Part shown: piece after piece, positions 19,683-30,289 of the stretch | Layout: every line of letters starts with the position of its first letter | How positions within the stretch are numbered: position 1 is the first letter of the stretch | DNA from: Candidozyma auris | Lineage: Eukaryota > Ascomycota > Pichiomycetes > Serinales > Metschnikowiaceae | Length of the DNA: 64,000 nt | Direction: 5' to 3' | NCBI RefSeq assembly: GCF_003013715.1 | Contig: NC_072814.1 | Location: 124,001-188,000 of the forward strand | Made by a program: the position numbers and the translations under genes | Notes under the pieces: generated by a model | The model's database searches: none | Seen by the model: the letters and a program-made list of their open reading frames with translations, nothing else | What the model was told of the DNA's origin: nothing

Positions 19683-20520
19683 GCTGATAGTTTATAGCTG
19701 GATAATGGAAGTACAGTCTGGGAAGTAGTATCAGATCACTATCAGCTTAACTTTGCTATCAGTGCAGGCTAGTGCGAGACGGACTTCTGGGCGTATAAGA
19801 GGGCAGTGTTAACTACTGGGCAGCACTTTAATTTTGTGCAGCAATGAAAGAAAACATTATATTAGCATATTTTCATAAGTAGGTCAGACTATAGTATCAA
19901 TAAATTAGCGAACAAGCTTGTTCATAGACTGCTGCTAGAGCTGTTATGAAATTACTGCGAAATCTCTCTACGCTTAGTATAATAGGTCTCACCTCAATAG
20001 GTCGGGAGAGCACTTCGTTAGTATTGGGAGTTTTACACTACTTATTTGCTTTGTGAAAGTGAAAACAATACATCCTTGTCTTCAATTTATAGTAGATCAG
20101 AGTATGATGCATTTCTGCTCTGCGTCACATCCCCACAAGCAGTGCATTCATAGAAATATCGTTCCTTTTGCAATTGACTAGAATTATGGTCAGTTAAATA
20201 CAAGAGACATCACTTTAGAAACGTTCACATCAATCGACCCTCTCCAAATAGGTTTCACATCTAGTATATTATTATATTGCACGCGATAGCTACAACGGTT
20301 TCTTCACCTTGTGAAAGACAAATGTAAGGCAATCAAAGCATTCCAGCAAAATAAAAACCAAGACCCAATCTACTAATCCTTTTTCATTTTTCTCAAATTT
20401 TTATTCTTGAACTTCAACGAGATGTGGGTCCCAACTTACCCACGCTATGTGCTTCCTACACGTAAACTTTGTTGATGTACGCGTCCCACAAAATTGGAGT
20501 CCCATTCGTGTCGCAATTTC
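19683..20520. other. Intergenic: divergent promoter before RLF2
   Basis: 838 bp without a gene. It holds ACGCGA at 20281-20286 and ACGCGT at 20479-20484 close to RLF2; otherwise AT-rich. Confidence 0.55.
20479..20484 (+). promoter_or_regulatory. MCB box upstream of RLF2
   Basis: ACGCGT, the canonical MCB core, 37 bp upstream of the RLF2 ATG. The position is close for a promoter element, so it may overlap the leader. Confidence 0.45.
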
Positions 20521-22446
20521 ATGATGGCTCTGGTGGAAGAAAGAAAAAACATTGCATCAATGACGGAGCCGATGAAAGTTGAGTCGAGTATTCCAGCTAA
20601 AAGGCAAGCGAACATAGACGATTTTACCATGAGAAGGGTCAAGATAGCCAACGCCGATGATATGGGGGAAGATCAACTAAGTCAGCACCATGATGTCATT
20701 GAGATCGAAGATAATGAAGACACAAGAGGTCTACCGACGCCCTCGTCTAGTAGTCAGCGCTCAGATCATTGTGAAAATGATTCATTCGTCAAAGGTGATA
20801 GTCCTAAAGCTCAAGACCTGACGTCTCCACTGGCTTTTCAAGGAACAGTTGAACCAAAGGATCAGGAAGAAACGCCACAAGAAACTGGACGAAAACATAA
20901 AGGTCACCAACTCCAAGCAGAACAAAATACAGTGCAAGTTTCTGAAGAAGAGGCGAAAGCTCTTAGTAAGAAACAACTAGAGCGTTTAGAGAAACTGCGT
21001 ATTAGGGAGCAGGAGAAGATCATGAGGGAGAAGAAAAAGGAAGAAGAGCGCCGCATCAAACAGCTTGAGCGTGAGCGAAAGGAGCAAGAGAGACTTATGA
21101 AAAAGCAGATGATGGAAAGGGAGAAAGAGAGAAAGCGGGAGGAAGAGCGTCAACGAAAAGAAGAGAAGAAAAGAAAGTTGGAAGAAGAAAAGAAACGCAA
21201 AGAGTTAGAGAGGCAAAAGAAGGAGGAGGAGAAGAAACGCAAAGAGGAAGAACGCAAACAACAAGAGGAAGAACGGAAAAGACAAGAGCAACAAAAAGAA
21301 CGCAGTCAGATGAAAATTTCGAGTTTCTTCTCAGTTAAGGCGGGGCCTTCAACACCTAAAAAAGAGTCTCTGTCCGTGATTAATGCCAAAGCTAAATCCC
21401 CTGCAAAAGACGAAGATCCATATGAGAGGCAGTTTTTACCATTTTTTGTCAAGAAGAATGCTGTTATGGCAGCTCTGCAGCAATTAAGTGAAGAAAATCT
21501 AAAAACTCTGATCAGCAAGTTCGACCAAGAACTTGGCTCGTCGACTCAAAAAGACTTGAGTATTATGTTTTCAAAACCAGCTCCAATATCATCGTCACAG
21601 GCTTTCGTGACGTCTGAACAGCTTTTTGAAGCATTCGACTCAACTGCCACAAGCGAATCTGCTTTACGTTCTTTGTTCGCAAGCATTCCACCTATAAAAT
21701 ACCTACATTTTTATGAGAACGCCAAACCACCCTACATAGGCACATGGTGCTCTCAAAAGCATATGACTACGAAGTTCGAACCTGTCAACCCCCTAGATAC
21801 ATCAAAGACTGGCATGGATTACGACTATGATTCAGATCTCGACTGGCAAGAAGGGGATGATGAAGGCGAAGATATCGATGATCTTGAGGAGGGTGAGGGT
21901 GACGAGGATGATATAGGGGAAGAGGAGGACATGGGAGATTTTGTAGAGGATAACAATGAGGGCAAAAAGAAGCTAATTTTAGGACCAATGGAGCCAATTA
22001 CTATCGTGAATGATGGAAGCGATCCAAACGCTTTCGCAAACTTTGAGGTTGACAGCTTAAATATAAAGATTGATTTCCCCATCAATCCTTTCCGTGATTA
22101 TTGGAATAATGGTGAAACGGAAACTCCTCAGAAGCCGCAAATCACGGTTGTTTCTGCAGCTAATCAACAGCATGCGACACCAATGAAGAGTCTGAGCCCT
22201 GGTCAAGCTACGAACGTGTTGACACCACAGAGGCCCACAATTAAAGACAAAGCGGTTGTTCAGCAACTCATTGCATTCATTGAGAAGAATGCTGATTTTA
22301 CCATCGGAACCCTCTCTGAACTAGCCAAGAAAGAGTTCAAGAACTATACTAAGAGCATACTCAAGCATACGATTCAAGAGGTTGCCCTATACAACAAGAA
22401 GCAAAGTGTGTGGGAAATCAAGCCCGAGGTGAAGGAGCAGAATTGA
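20521..22446 (+). CDS. RLF2: Chromatin assembly factor 1 large subunit
   Basis: 641 residues. CAF-1 places H3-H4 on newly made DNA through PCNA. The order is that of Cac1/p150: polar N-terminus, a long highly charged K/E/R coiled coil (about 140-262), a PCNA-binding PIP box QMKISSFF at 263-270, the folded DPYERQFLPFFVKK block, the ED-rich histone-binding acidic domain (about 430-480; DYDYDSDLDWQEGDDEGED), and a C-terminal winged-helix-like DNA-binding domain (IKDKAVVQQLIAFIEKNADF onward). The ATG at 20521 is the first in frame; the Mets at codons 2 and 14 are possible. A second PIP-like NIDDFTMRR is near the N-terminus. Confidence 0.93.
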   Translation: MMALVEERKNIASMTEPMKVESSIPAKRQANIDDFTMRRVKIANADDMGEDQLSQHHDVIEIEDNEDTRGLPTPSSSSQRSDHCENDSFVKGDSPKAQDLTSPLAFQGTVEPKDQEETPQETGRKHKGHQLQAEQNTVQVSEEEAKALSKKQLERLEKLRIREQEKIMREKKKEEERRIKQLERERKEQERLMKKQMMEREKERKREEERQRKEEKKRKLEEEKKRKELERQKKEEEKKRKEEERKQQEEERKRQEQQKERSQMKISSFFSVKAGPSTPKKESLSVINAKAKSPAKDEDPYERQFLPFFVKKNAVMAALQQLSEENLKTLISKFDQELGSSTQKDLSIMFSKPAPISSSQAFVTSEQLFEAFDSTATSESALRSLFASIPPIKYLHFYENAKPPYIGTWCSQKHMTTKFEPVNPLDTSKTGMDYDYDSDLDWQEGDDEGEDIDDLEEGEGDEDDIGEEEDMGDFVEDNNEGKKKLILGPMEPITIVNDGSDPNAFANFEVDSLNIKIDFPINPFRDYWNNGETETPQKPQITVVSAANQQHATPMKSLSPGQATNVLTPQRPTIKDKAVVQQLIAFIEKNADFTIGTLSELAKKEFKNYTKSILKHTIQEVALYNKKQSVWEIKPEVKEQN

Positions 22447-22530
22447 ATAGTGTCTTTAATAATCAGGTATATATTTGCATGATGAGTATCTCTACCCCAT
22501 CGTCACTAGGTGCATCGCTACTACGTGTAA

Positions 22531-22536
22531 ACGCGC
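22531..22536 (+). promoter_or_regulatory. MCB-like site upstream of SLX4
   Basis: ACGCGC 39 bp before the SLX4 ATG. A weaker match than those of DUT1 and RLF2. Confidence 0.25.
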
Positions 22537-22569
22537 ATCGAATCATCAACCAGAACACGTATAGAACGC

Positions 22570-24528
22570 ATGGAGCAAGAAGAGAATGACAGCCCATCTT
22601 CGCTATATTTCTTGTCTACTCAAATCCAGTCGCTTCATGAGGAGTCCGAAAGAACAGACCAGGCTCTTGGCAAACTCAGTAAATTCAAGAACAAGAGCCC
22701 GAGCAACAAGAAAAAGATAGATATGAGGATCAACAAACCTCGACAGTCCGCAAAAATGAAGAAGAAAAGCTTGAAGGCAAAACCCACCAAGGCAAACTCT
22801 CGATCATTAAGTGCCTTCGTTAAGCAAATGTTTCAAGGTGAACGGAAGCCTGACCGTCAAAGTATTCTTGAGTACTTTGCTGGAGACGTTTCTAAGGTGG
22901 ATGAGTTCCTAGAAAGCGTAGAGAACGCCACTGAATCTAGACTGGAGCTGCGAAAGCTGGTAGCATTGCCTTTCATTCATTCGCAGGAAGAGTGGGAGGC
23001 CCTTCTTAAGAGCATACGGCTCAAGTTCCCTGATCTACCCATGAAAAACCAAAAGACGCTAAAAAAGATTTCGCAGCAGTTGGAAACTCTACGAAATAAT
23101 TCTGACCTCTCACCAAATCTGCAATCCATTTGGTCGCAGGCGTCTCGCCAGCCTAGCGAGAATCTCACTGCTGAGGATGTGAAGTGGTTGTATGATCTAG
23201 ATGATGTTGATGTTGTTGCAGCGAACGATTCAACCGTGCTAGATACATCAGATGATGTGAAAGAAGACACTCCATTCTACTTAACTTTATCGCAGGCGAT
23301 GAATGATGACAGAGAACTGTCTCTTAATGAGGAATCTACTCAATCAGAAAAAATTGTTGACGTGGTTCGCCCGCAATCACCAATTGTGATTTCAGACTCT
23401 GAGTCGGAGCCTGAGGCTTATGTTCCAACCCAAGATGCCGAGGAGATTTCATCCCACCAGGTAGCTGGACCCCCTGAGTCTGTGGATGTGCTCACTAGCA
23501 TTGCATTCAAAAGTAAGAGGAATGAGACAAACTTAGGTACACCGACGCAAAGAAACATCATAACAGAAGTGCCCTTTGAGTATGATAATGAAACAACCAT
23601 ATTCTCTTCTCCAGTGAAGCATGTCCTCCCAAAAAAACCGAAAACCCCAACGAGGTGGCCTAGTGCGCTAGTTATCACGTCGTCTCCGGTGTCGTCCGGA
23701 AAAGACGAAGTTGGAAATGATGAGGAAGAACTCTTTGCCACAGCAAAGACTGATATCAGCAACTCTGTTATTGGAGAACTTGATACCGGAGGTTATCTGC
23801 TTGAAAATCCTCAAACAGAAGCAGTGCAATCATCAATGCCTCTGCCGAGAAAAACGAATCAAGAGAAACGGGTTTTCAAAACATCTACAGTGGAATATCA
23901 GGGTGACATCGAGATACTTCATGAATCTGTGAATGATATTAAGTTACGGAAGTTGACTTCCAATGACACGTACGATCAAGTACCAGACTCGGAAGATAGT
24001 GAAGGCGAGGTGAGCATAATTGAAATAAGCAAACCAGTAATATCTTCTGAAGAAATTGAGCAGATAAAGAATCCTGAAGTGCTACAAGTACCCTCCAGTC
24101 CGCGCCCCACACCGCAGTCGAACAGCCATGTAGAGTTGCACCTGTTGCTGATGAAAGAAGTAAAGGAGCTCTATACCAATTTGAAATTGCCACCTACAAA
24201 GCTAAAAGCTAATATGATTGATGCCATCGAATATGCAATTGAACTTACAGGAACACGTCTAGATACTTTGTTGAGAAACCCTGATCATGAAGTAAAGTCT
24301 CGAGAGTTTGGTAGTCGATTTGTGGAAATGCTATATGACAAAATTACGAATCTGATCAAGATGGTAGATGAACTTCATCTAAAGATAGCGTTGTTTGAAC
24401 CCTTGAATGTTGAGCAGATAGCAGAACACTTGCAAGAGCATGTTGAAGTCCCCATACCCTTGGATTTATCGTTTCTTCAAGGGTATTGTGATGCAAAGGG
24501 TATAAGCACAACGAATAAACGAATCTAG
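22570..24528 (+). CDS. SLX4: Structure-specific nuclease scaffold Slx4
   Basis: 652 residues. Slx4 binds the Slx1 nuclease and other repair factors and cuts branched DNA. Sequence support: a SAP-like or basic N-terminal part (FVKQMFQGERKPDRQSILEYF), several acidic/SUMO-interaction-like patches (VVRPQSPIVISDSESEPEAY, VPDSEDSEGEVSIIEIS), and a C-terminal helical region (VELHLLLMKEVKELYTNLKL, PPTKLKANMIDAIEYAIELT) matching the conserved C-terminal domain of Slx4 that binds Slx1. The identity rests on this domain order and is probable rather than certain. It starts 123 bp after RLF2 on the same strand, and its stop overlaps the stop of the next convergent gene by 4 bp. Confidence 0.78.
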   Translation: MEQEENDSPSSLYFLSTQIQSLHEESERTDQALGKLSKFKNKSPSNKKKIDMRINKPRQSAKMKKKSLKAKPTKANSRSLSAFVKQMFQGERKPDRQSILEYFAGDVSKVDEFLESVENATESRLELRKLVALPFIHSQEEWEALLKSIRLKFPDLPMKNQKTLKKISQQLETLRNNSDLSPNLQSIWSQASRQPSENLTAEDVKWLYDLDDVDVVAANDSTVLDTSDDVKEDTPFYLTLSQAMNDDRELSLNEESTQSEKIVDVVRPQSPIVISDSESEPEAYVPTQDAEEISSHQVAGPPESVDVLTSIAFKSKRNETNLGTPTQRNIITEVPFEYDNETTIFSSPVKHVLPKKPKTPTRWPSALVITSSPVSSGKDEVGNDEEELFATAKTDISNSVIGELDTGGYLLENPQTEAVQSSMPLPRKTNQEKRVFKTSTVEYQGDIEILHESVNDIKLRKLTSNDTYDQVPDSEDSEGEVSIIEISKPVISSEEIEQIKNPEVLQVPSSPRPTPQSNSHVELHLLLMKEVKELYTNLKLPPTKLKANMIDAIEYAIELTGTRLDTLLRNPDHEVKSREFGSRFVEMLYDKITNLIKMVDELHLKIALFEPLNVEQIAEHLQEHVEVPIPLDLSFLQGYCDAKGISTTNKRI

Positions 24529-24821
24529 AGGTACTTTTTGTGGTCGGCGTCTATGTCATTACTCAAAAGACGAGTCTCGCAAAAAAGCAAAATTCTGATC
24601 ATGACAAAAGCGCTCAAGGCTAGCGAGCCAACGGCGATGGTCAACGATGGGAGAAGGCTGCCAAATCTGCGCCCGTTGATGGCGAGCACAGCCCAGTATA
24701 AGTGATAGATGAAAATCAAGAAACAAACAACAGTGAATCCAGTCATAAGGGATGCCTTTGCAGCTCTTGATTTGGAGATTCTCTCTTGCTTATGAGGAAC
24801 AGGCTTTTTAGGGTAGGGCAT
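24525..24821 (-). CDS. Small two-helix membrane protein, unrecognised
   Basis: 98 residues. A basic N-terminus (MPYPKKPVPHKQERISKSRA) is followed by two hydrophobic segments (LMTGFTVVCFLIFIYHLYWA and LLPSLTIAVGSLALSAFVMI) and a short polar tail. The ATG at 24821 is the first in frame. I do not recognise the family; an ER or mitochondrial inner-membrane assembly factor would fit the shape but is not shown. Its last four bases overlap the end of SLX4. Confidence 0.65.
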   Translation of the reverse strand: MPYPKKPVPHKQERISKSRAAKASLMTGFTVVCFLIFIYHLYWAVLAINGRRFGSLLPSLTIAVGSLALSAFVMIRILLFCETRLLSNDIDADHKKYL

Positions 24822-25313
24822 TGCTTGACGATAACGCGTGGTTGAGTGAAGCAGATTCAAGGTTTCTTCGCGGCCTCATGTAACAATCGATTTACAGGTA
24901 CAGTGGTCACGTGCATTTTATTGCAAACCATGCTGGAAGCCAGCGTACGGTCTTCTGCTGAAAATGTATTGTAAATAGTCAATCAAAATGACGGGAAAGG
25001 GAAGCTCCAAATATAAATTCATAAGATTTACCGCAGCTGTAATTAAAACAGCTCAAACGCGTTTCGAAATCCCCTCCAAGCCCCCGTTACCAATACAAGA
25101 TCCAATTTTAGGGACATAAAACAGACCTCTTCACCCGAATCAGCTCGCTGACATCATTCTGGGGCTTCCTTTCCCATCGTGGGAATACCCGGTATGGGAC
25201 CAACTACTCGCACGTGATCTCTTATGTGCATGATCGTCTGATTTTTTGCCGGGGTCTAGGAAAACAAGGAGGCTCAAACCAGCACAAAGTGTACATGGTA
25301 TAGGCGTTTAAAG
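24822..25313. other. Intergenic: divergent promoter
   Basis: 492 bp between the small membrane protein and the KDM4 gene. It holds an ACGCGT at 25057-25062 and two Cbf1-type sites, TCACGTG (24906-24912) and CACGTGA (25212-25218). No gene seen. Confidence 0.5.
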
Positions 25314-27554
25314 ATGGAAAAGATTTACAAGGCCGACCCAAATTTAGTGGTGAAGCCCGCCTACTACTCCGATGGGGTTCCGGTCTTCGAGCCCACTATG
25401 GAGGAGTTCAAAGACTTCTACAAGTACAATAAAGCGATTAACCCATATGGTATGCAATCTGGTATTGTGAAGGTTGTTCCGCCGCCAGAATGGACCTCTC
25501 TGCTAAGGGGCACCTACACGGAAGAAAACCTACTGCAAATTAAAATAAGAAACCCCATCGTGCAAAACATCAATGTCACTGCTGGGTATCCTGGAGTATT
25601 CTCACTGCAGAACGTTGAGCGTCAGAGAAGCTATAACATATATCAGTGGAAAGAATTACTGAAAAAATCCAGCCAATGCCCTCCACTACGGAAAAAGAGT
25701 CGGGGTAGAGGTAGCAATCTGCCATCGTCAAGTACAAACGAGGAAATCAATGGTGTGAATGAGACGAAGACCGATTGCAAATCGACGAGGACAATCGCCG
25801 ATGAGCTTCTTGATGCTGACTTCAATATAGATGTAAGCGAGTTCACTCCAGAGAGATGCAAGGAACTAGAGTCTGTGTACTGGAAATCGGTGGGCTATTC
25901 TGAGCCAATGTATGGTGCTGACATGTTAGGCTCACTATTCCTCAAAAGAACTACCAGCTGGAATGTCGCTCATCTTCCTAATGTGCTAGATTTGATGGAA
26001 GAAACCATTCCGGGTGTCAATGATGCTTACCTATACGCGGGGCTCTGGAAAGCCACCTTCTCTTGGCATTTAGAAGACCAGGACCTTTACTCAATCAACT
26101 ATCTCCATTTTGGCGCCCCGAAGCAGTGGTACTCGATTCCGCAAAACCAACATCGGAAATTTTACAACCTTATGAAGGACATTTTCAATGAGGATTACAA
26201 GAACTGTCATGAGTTTCTTAGACACAAGACTTTCATGGCATCTCCCCAATTCTTACGAAAAAACGGTATCCAGTGCAACAGTATAGTACATCACCAAGGA
26301 GAGTTCATGATCACTTTTCCATACGGATACCACTCTGGGTTCAACCTTGGTTACAATCTAGCTGAGTCTGTCAATTTTGCGCTAGATGACTGGTTCCCGT
26401 TTGCAGAGAAGACCCACAAGTGTGAATGTATTTCTGACTCTGTCGGAATCAATCACAAGCAAATCTACTGCAAGTTCAAAGGTATTCCTTACGTGCCGGA
26501 GTCGGTAGATGAAAGGGAAGAAATGGAAAAGCCTAAAGAGCTAATCAAGTCCTCTTCCCTGCCCTCGGTGCCCTCAGTCAAGAAGCAACCGCGTAAACGT
26601 GAAAAGAAGGACCGACCAAAGAATCAGTGCGTACTTTGCCCAAATTCACTTCCAGAAACGTTGCTTCGCTACAAGAATTTTGAACTTCTTGTTGTTGAAG
26701 ACACCACAGGTCCTGAGACGAATAGAGTTCATCGTATATGCGCAGAACAATTTAGCGACCAGCTCAAGATACTTGGAGGTAAAGTGAAAGGCATGAATAC
26801 GATAAGCAAAGCTCAGAGAGGACTCAAGTGCCAGGTTTGCCATCTACCTGCAAAGCCGCAAGACCACATAATGGGAGCATGCTTCCAATGCTCTCATGCA
26901 AGATGCACCAAATCTTTTCACGCAACTTGTGCAATCTCTGGTGGTGTTTCACTTGATGTAGCAAGGTGTAAGCAGCACCGAACTGAGACTTCTCCTTACT
27001 ATGAAAAGGGCTCACCAGAGCTCCACAAAAAAGTGGAGAGCATTCGGCCAGATTCCTTGGTACAATTTACATTGACAAACCATACCCGAAAAAGACACAC
27101 TGGTGATGTTCACGCTGGAGTGGTACAGAGCAATAACCGCAAGGAAGGTACTCTTGAACTTCTTGTCTATCCTAATTTGGAAGACAGGCTTGAGCTACAA
27201 TACGACGATATTCTCCTTGGAAAAAACACTGTGTTGGATAATTCCAACTTACTTTCAATGCCGAAGAAAAGAGGGTCAGTTTCGAAGTCCAAGCCCATCG
27301 CCCGCAAAAGAATGAGATCATCAGACGACACAGATGAGCTGCTGGCCGGCCCTGTGTCGCCCATAGAACATGAGATGGGACTTTCGCCAAGCTTTGGACA
27401 TTACACGCCACCTATATTCAATGCAGTGTATCAATCGCTGCCTCAGAAAAGCCCACAAATCGTGTTCATCAACCAAACTTCTCAGCACACACACAATCCT
27501 CTAGCCGAACATCGCGGGTTGAGATTTGTGGAAGAAACATTTAATGACCATTGA
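25314..27554 (+). CDS. KDM4-type JmjC histone demethylase with PHD module (Rph1/Gis1 relative)
   Basis: 746 residues. JmjN at about 21-60 (GVPVFEPTMEEFKDFYKY) and JmjC at about 200-370. The Fe(II) ligands are present as H252, E254 (WHLED) and H340 (YHSGFN), so activity on methylated H3K36/K9 is likely. A Cys/His-rich extended PHD-like module follows at about 442-565 (CVLCPNSLPE, CQVCHLPAKPQD, CFQCSHARCTKSFHATCAIS, CKQH). S. cerevisiae Rph1 and Gis1 instead end in two C2H2 fingers, which I do not see here. The C-terminus is basic then disordered. The ATG at 25314 is the first in frame. Confidence 0.9.
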   Translation: MEKIYKADPNLVVKPAYYSDGVPVFEPTMEEFKDFYKYNKAINPYGMQSGIVKVVPPPEWTSLLRGTYTEENLLQIKIRNPIVQNINVTAGYPGVFSLQNVERQRSYNIYQWKELLKKSSQCPPLRKKSRGRGSNLPSSSTNEEINGVNETKTDCKSTRTIADELLDADFNIDVSEFTPERCKELESVYWKSVGYSEPMYGADMLGSLFLKRTTSWNVAHLPNVLDLMEETIPGVNDAYLYAGLWKATFSWHLEDQDLYSINYLHFGAPKQWYSIPQNQHRKFYNLMKDIFNEDYKNCHEFLRHKTFMASPQFLRKNGIQCNSIVHHQGEFMITFPYGYHSGFNLGYNLAESVNFALDDWFPFAEKTHKCECISDSVGINHKQIYCKFKGIPYVPESVDEREEMEKPKELIKSSSLPSVPSVKKQPRKREKKDRPKNQCVLCPNSLPETLLRYKNFELLVVEDTTGPETNRVHRICAEQFSDQLKILGGKVKGMNTISKAQRGLKCQVCHLPAKPQDHIMGACFQCSHARCTKSFHATCAISGGVSLDVARCKQHRTETSPYYEKGSPELHKKVESIRPDSLVQFTLTNHTRKRHTGDVHAGVVQSNNRKEGTLELLVYPNLEDRLELQYDDILLGKNTVLDNSNLLSMPKKRGSVSKSKPIARKRMRSSDDTDELLAGPVSPIEHEMGLSPSFGHYTPPIFNAVYQSLPQKSPQIVFINQTSQHTHNPLAEHRGLRFVEETFNDH

Positions 27555-27700
27555 CGATAATTTGTAAATTTTAAAAGAATCCACATCAGAGTGTATCATG
27601 TTTCTACCCTTTGTAGTGTAGATACACAGTATCTAGAGCTCCTCTACTACATCGCGCGAAGTATTAAGTCAAGCTCACTGCAAGCTAATGGAGGAAGTAT

Positions 27701-29508
27701 ATGCCACCAAGACGTAACAAGAAACCTCTTCCAAAACATGAAGACGAAAGCCTTAGTGAGGAAGTCGATGACGATACTGAAGACACCATAATTGCGAAGC
27801 CGTCAGTAAAACGATCGAAACCAGATCTAGCAGTACAGTGGATAGACAAGTATGAGCCCAAGAGGGTTGAGGAAGTATGCATCAACCCTAAGAAACTAAA
27901 GGAGGTGGGGGAGTTGATTGAGCTGATGATATTTCAGCGTCTGGATTGCAGACTTTTGGTCTTGACAGGGCCCGCTGGGTGCTCCAAATCGACGTGCGTC
28001 AAGCTACTAGCGAAGAAGTATCTTGCAGAATTCCATCTGAGCCACATTACCTTGCTGAAATCGACTGATGGAAACATTGTTGAGTATTGCGACTCAAATT
28101 TAGAGGAGACGCATCAGAAAGACCATTTTCGTGACTTTTTGGATGGTTGCAAATTCTTGGTGGGGCGTAATCTATCATTGATTTTGATAGAGGATTTGCC
28201 TAATGTATTTCATAGTGATACTCTTGCATCATTTAGGATCGCCATTCGTGATTGGATCTTTGCAGACAAGCCTTTAACACTCCCACCTGTGGTTCTTTGT
28301 CTCCTGGAGGTAGAAATGACTCAAAGTTTGGAGCCTGGCCATAAGGCTTACTACAACATCGATAACAACTTGACAGTTGAGACTCTACTAGGAAAAGATC
28401 TACTCTATCTGGGTTCGGCACAAGGCTTAGTAAGAAGAATCAAGTGCTTGCCGATTGCGAAGACTTTTATGAAGAAGACGCTTAATAAAATAGTCGCATC
28501 CGAAGTGCGAGTCTTCAGCAAGTTTAACAAGGGCACGTTGAATGACTTTATCAACTCAATGGCCGATAGTGGGGACATTCGCTCGCTGATATGCAATCTT
28601 CAATTTTGGAGTTTATTCCCTCAAATGCCTTTAGTTCAAGGAGATCCTCAGATCTCACTTTTTCATGCTGTTGGCAAGATTGTTCACTCAAGCTCAAAGT
28701 ACCAAGATTTGGATGACGACCAGCTGGACGCGTTGTCCATCAAGACTGTCGCTGACGCATACTCCAACTTCAGTCTACTTTACTTGGCCCTCTTGGAAAA
28801 TTACCAGATCGTGAATGGAGGAGAATTTGACATTGACATTGCATCTTGCGTAGTCGACGCTTTGAGTATTAATGATACTCTCGATGACATCCAGGAGAGT
28901 AGAGAGTATGGCATCATGGCTGTAAGAGCAAACCTTCGACGAGTGAAGGTCAAGACAAGTCGAACGCACCCAATGAAGTTTCAAGGCACTTCAAAACCAT
29001 TAGGGAATCGAGCAGAGTCCAGAGAGAAGTGTCTGATTATGTGCGGTACATAACTCGTATGCAACTTCTGTTTCGACAAGCCAATCTAGTGTATGGGTGT
29101 CTTCTACCTAGAATCTACAACCTGTTCAAGTACAAGCTTCTAAATGGTCGCACCAGATTTAGCTATAATAGACTAGGAGGTTCATTTTCTCCGGTGATCG
29201 CAGACGACGAATTGCCAGTCATGGAGAATGAACATGAGTTTGATTCACGCGAGGATGATCAGTTCAAAGCTGATATACAACAGGCTATTATGGAGGACAG
29301 TGCAGTCCAGCCAGATGAAAATCAAAGTGACTTAAGCGATGCTATAAGTGAATCTGGCGTTGATACCGATGAAGACTTAAACGACACACTCGACGAGGGA
29401 CTTATTAGCAGCTTCAAAAAACCAATGCTAAGAGGCAAAGTACGAGAGGCAGAAGACATACTGGACGACCCCGAACTCGATATGCTTGTGTCTCAGGGAA
29501 TGCTTTAA
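27701..29508 (+). CDS. RAD24: Checkpoint clamp loader Rad24 (Rad17), frame broken
   Basis: Rad24 replaces Rfc1 in the clamp loader that places the 9-1-1 clamp at damaged DNA. Frame one (from 27701) has the AAA+ core: VQWIDKYEPKRVEEVCIN, Walker A GPAGCSKST at 90-98 and the Walker B-like LILIEDLPN. After PMKF at 28970-28981 it loses homology and stops at TAA 29051-29053. The next frame (from 28981) gives RHFKTIRESSRVQREVSDYV and a conserved-looking tail (YNRLGGSF, ADDELP, acidic end). Reading T28981 twice, or restoring one lost base, joins them into about 602 residues. No intron signals fit. It is either a sequencing error, a real frameshift mutation, or recoding; the 9-1-1 loader is not known to use recoding. 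Confidence 0.88.
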
Positions 29509-29566
29509 AGGTGCATTATCAATGACTATATCAATACATTATAGGGAATTATACGTGTTCACTGGC

Positions 29567-30289
29567 TTACGTGGACAATGCTGTCTGGAAGAAGTCGGGG
29601 TCGTCCTCAAGAGACTCCTTGATGATGTCCAAACCACCTTGAAATTCACCGTTCACGTATAGCTGTGGGAATGTAGGCCAGTCAGAGAAGGTCTTAAGAC
29701 CTTGTCTCACGGTATCATCCTTCAAAATATCGAAGAAGCCAAATCTCACTTGATGTTCTCTCAATATGGCCACCATTTGACGTGAGAAGCCACATTGAGG
29801 AGATGAAGGAGATCCCTTCATGAAAAGCATCACTGGAGCTGCGGAGGTAAGCTTCTTTAGCCTCTCTTCAAGCTCCTCAGGGGAGGGTTCTTTGGCAGCA
29901 GCCGAAGGAGTTGACTGGCTATCCAGGGAGTTAGCAGCAGCGGCAGCATCTCCAGAAGGCGTAGTGTCGCCGGTGAACTGTTTCAAAGCAGCTATGAACT
30001 CTTTTGGGTCTGCTCCGCTCAACTCTTTTAAGATTGTGGAGTTGCGAATCAATATTATGTAAGGCACTGCAGACACCTCGAACAACTCAGAGATATCTGA
30101 GTGATCATCAGCGTTGATGGAAAGGAATCTGACATCTGGGTTTGCCTGAGCCAAAGTCTTCACCACCGAGTTCATGGTCTGGCAAGGAGCGGCCCAGGGC
30201 GTGTGAAAATAGAGAGCAATCAACTTGGTAGGGTCATCTTTTGTGAGCTTGGTGAACTGGTCCTCTGACTCGATTTCTATAAGGGACAT
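29567..30289 (-). CDS. GRX4: Monothiol glutaredoxin Grx3/Grx4
   Basis: 240 residues. Cytosolic/nuclear Fe-S-binding glutaredoxin that reports iron status to transcription factors and helps distribute iron. A thioredoxin-like domain (1-108) carries the degenerate site WAAPC (32-36). After an Ala/Ser linker comes the glutaredoxin domain with the CGFS active site (166-169), then [13 protein letters not shown] and GGLDIIKE. There is one Trx plus one Grx domain, as in fungal Grx3/4. S. cerevisiae has two paralogues; the symbol is a family label. The ATG at 30289 gives full length. Confidence 0.95.
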   Translation of the reverse strand: MSLIEIESEDQFTKLTKDDPTKLIALYFHTPWAAPCQTMNSVVKTLAQANPDVRFLSINADDHSDISELFEVSAVPYIILIRNSTILKELSGADPKEFIAALKQFTGDTTPSGDAAAAANSLDSQSTPSAAAKEPSPEELEERLKKLTSAAPVMLFMKGSPSSPQCGFSRQMVAILREHQVRFGFFDILKDDTVRQGLKTFSDWPTFPQLYVNGEFQGGLDIIKESLEDDPDFFQTALST

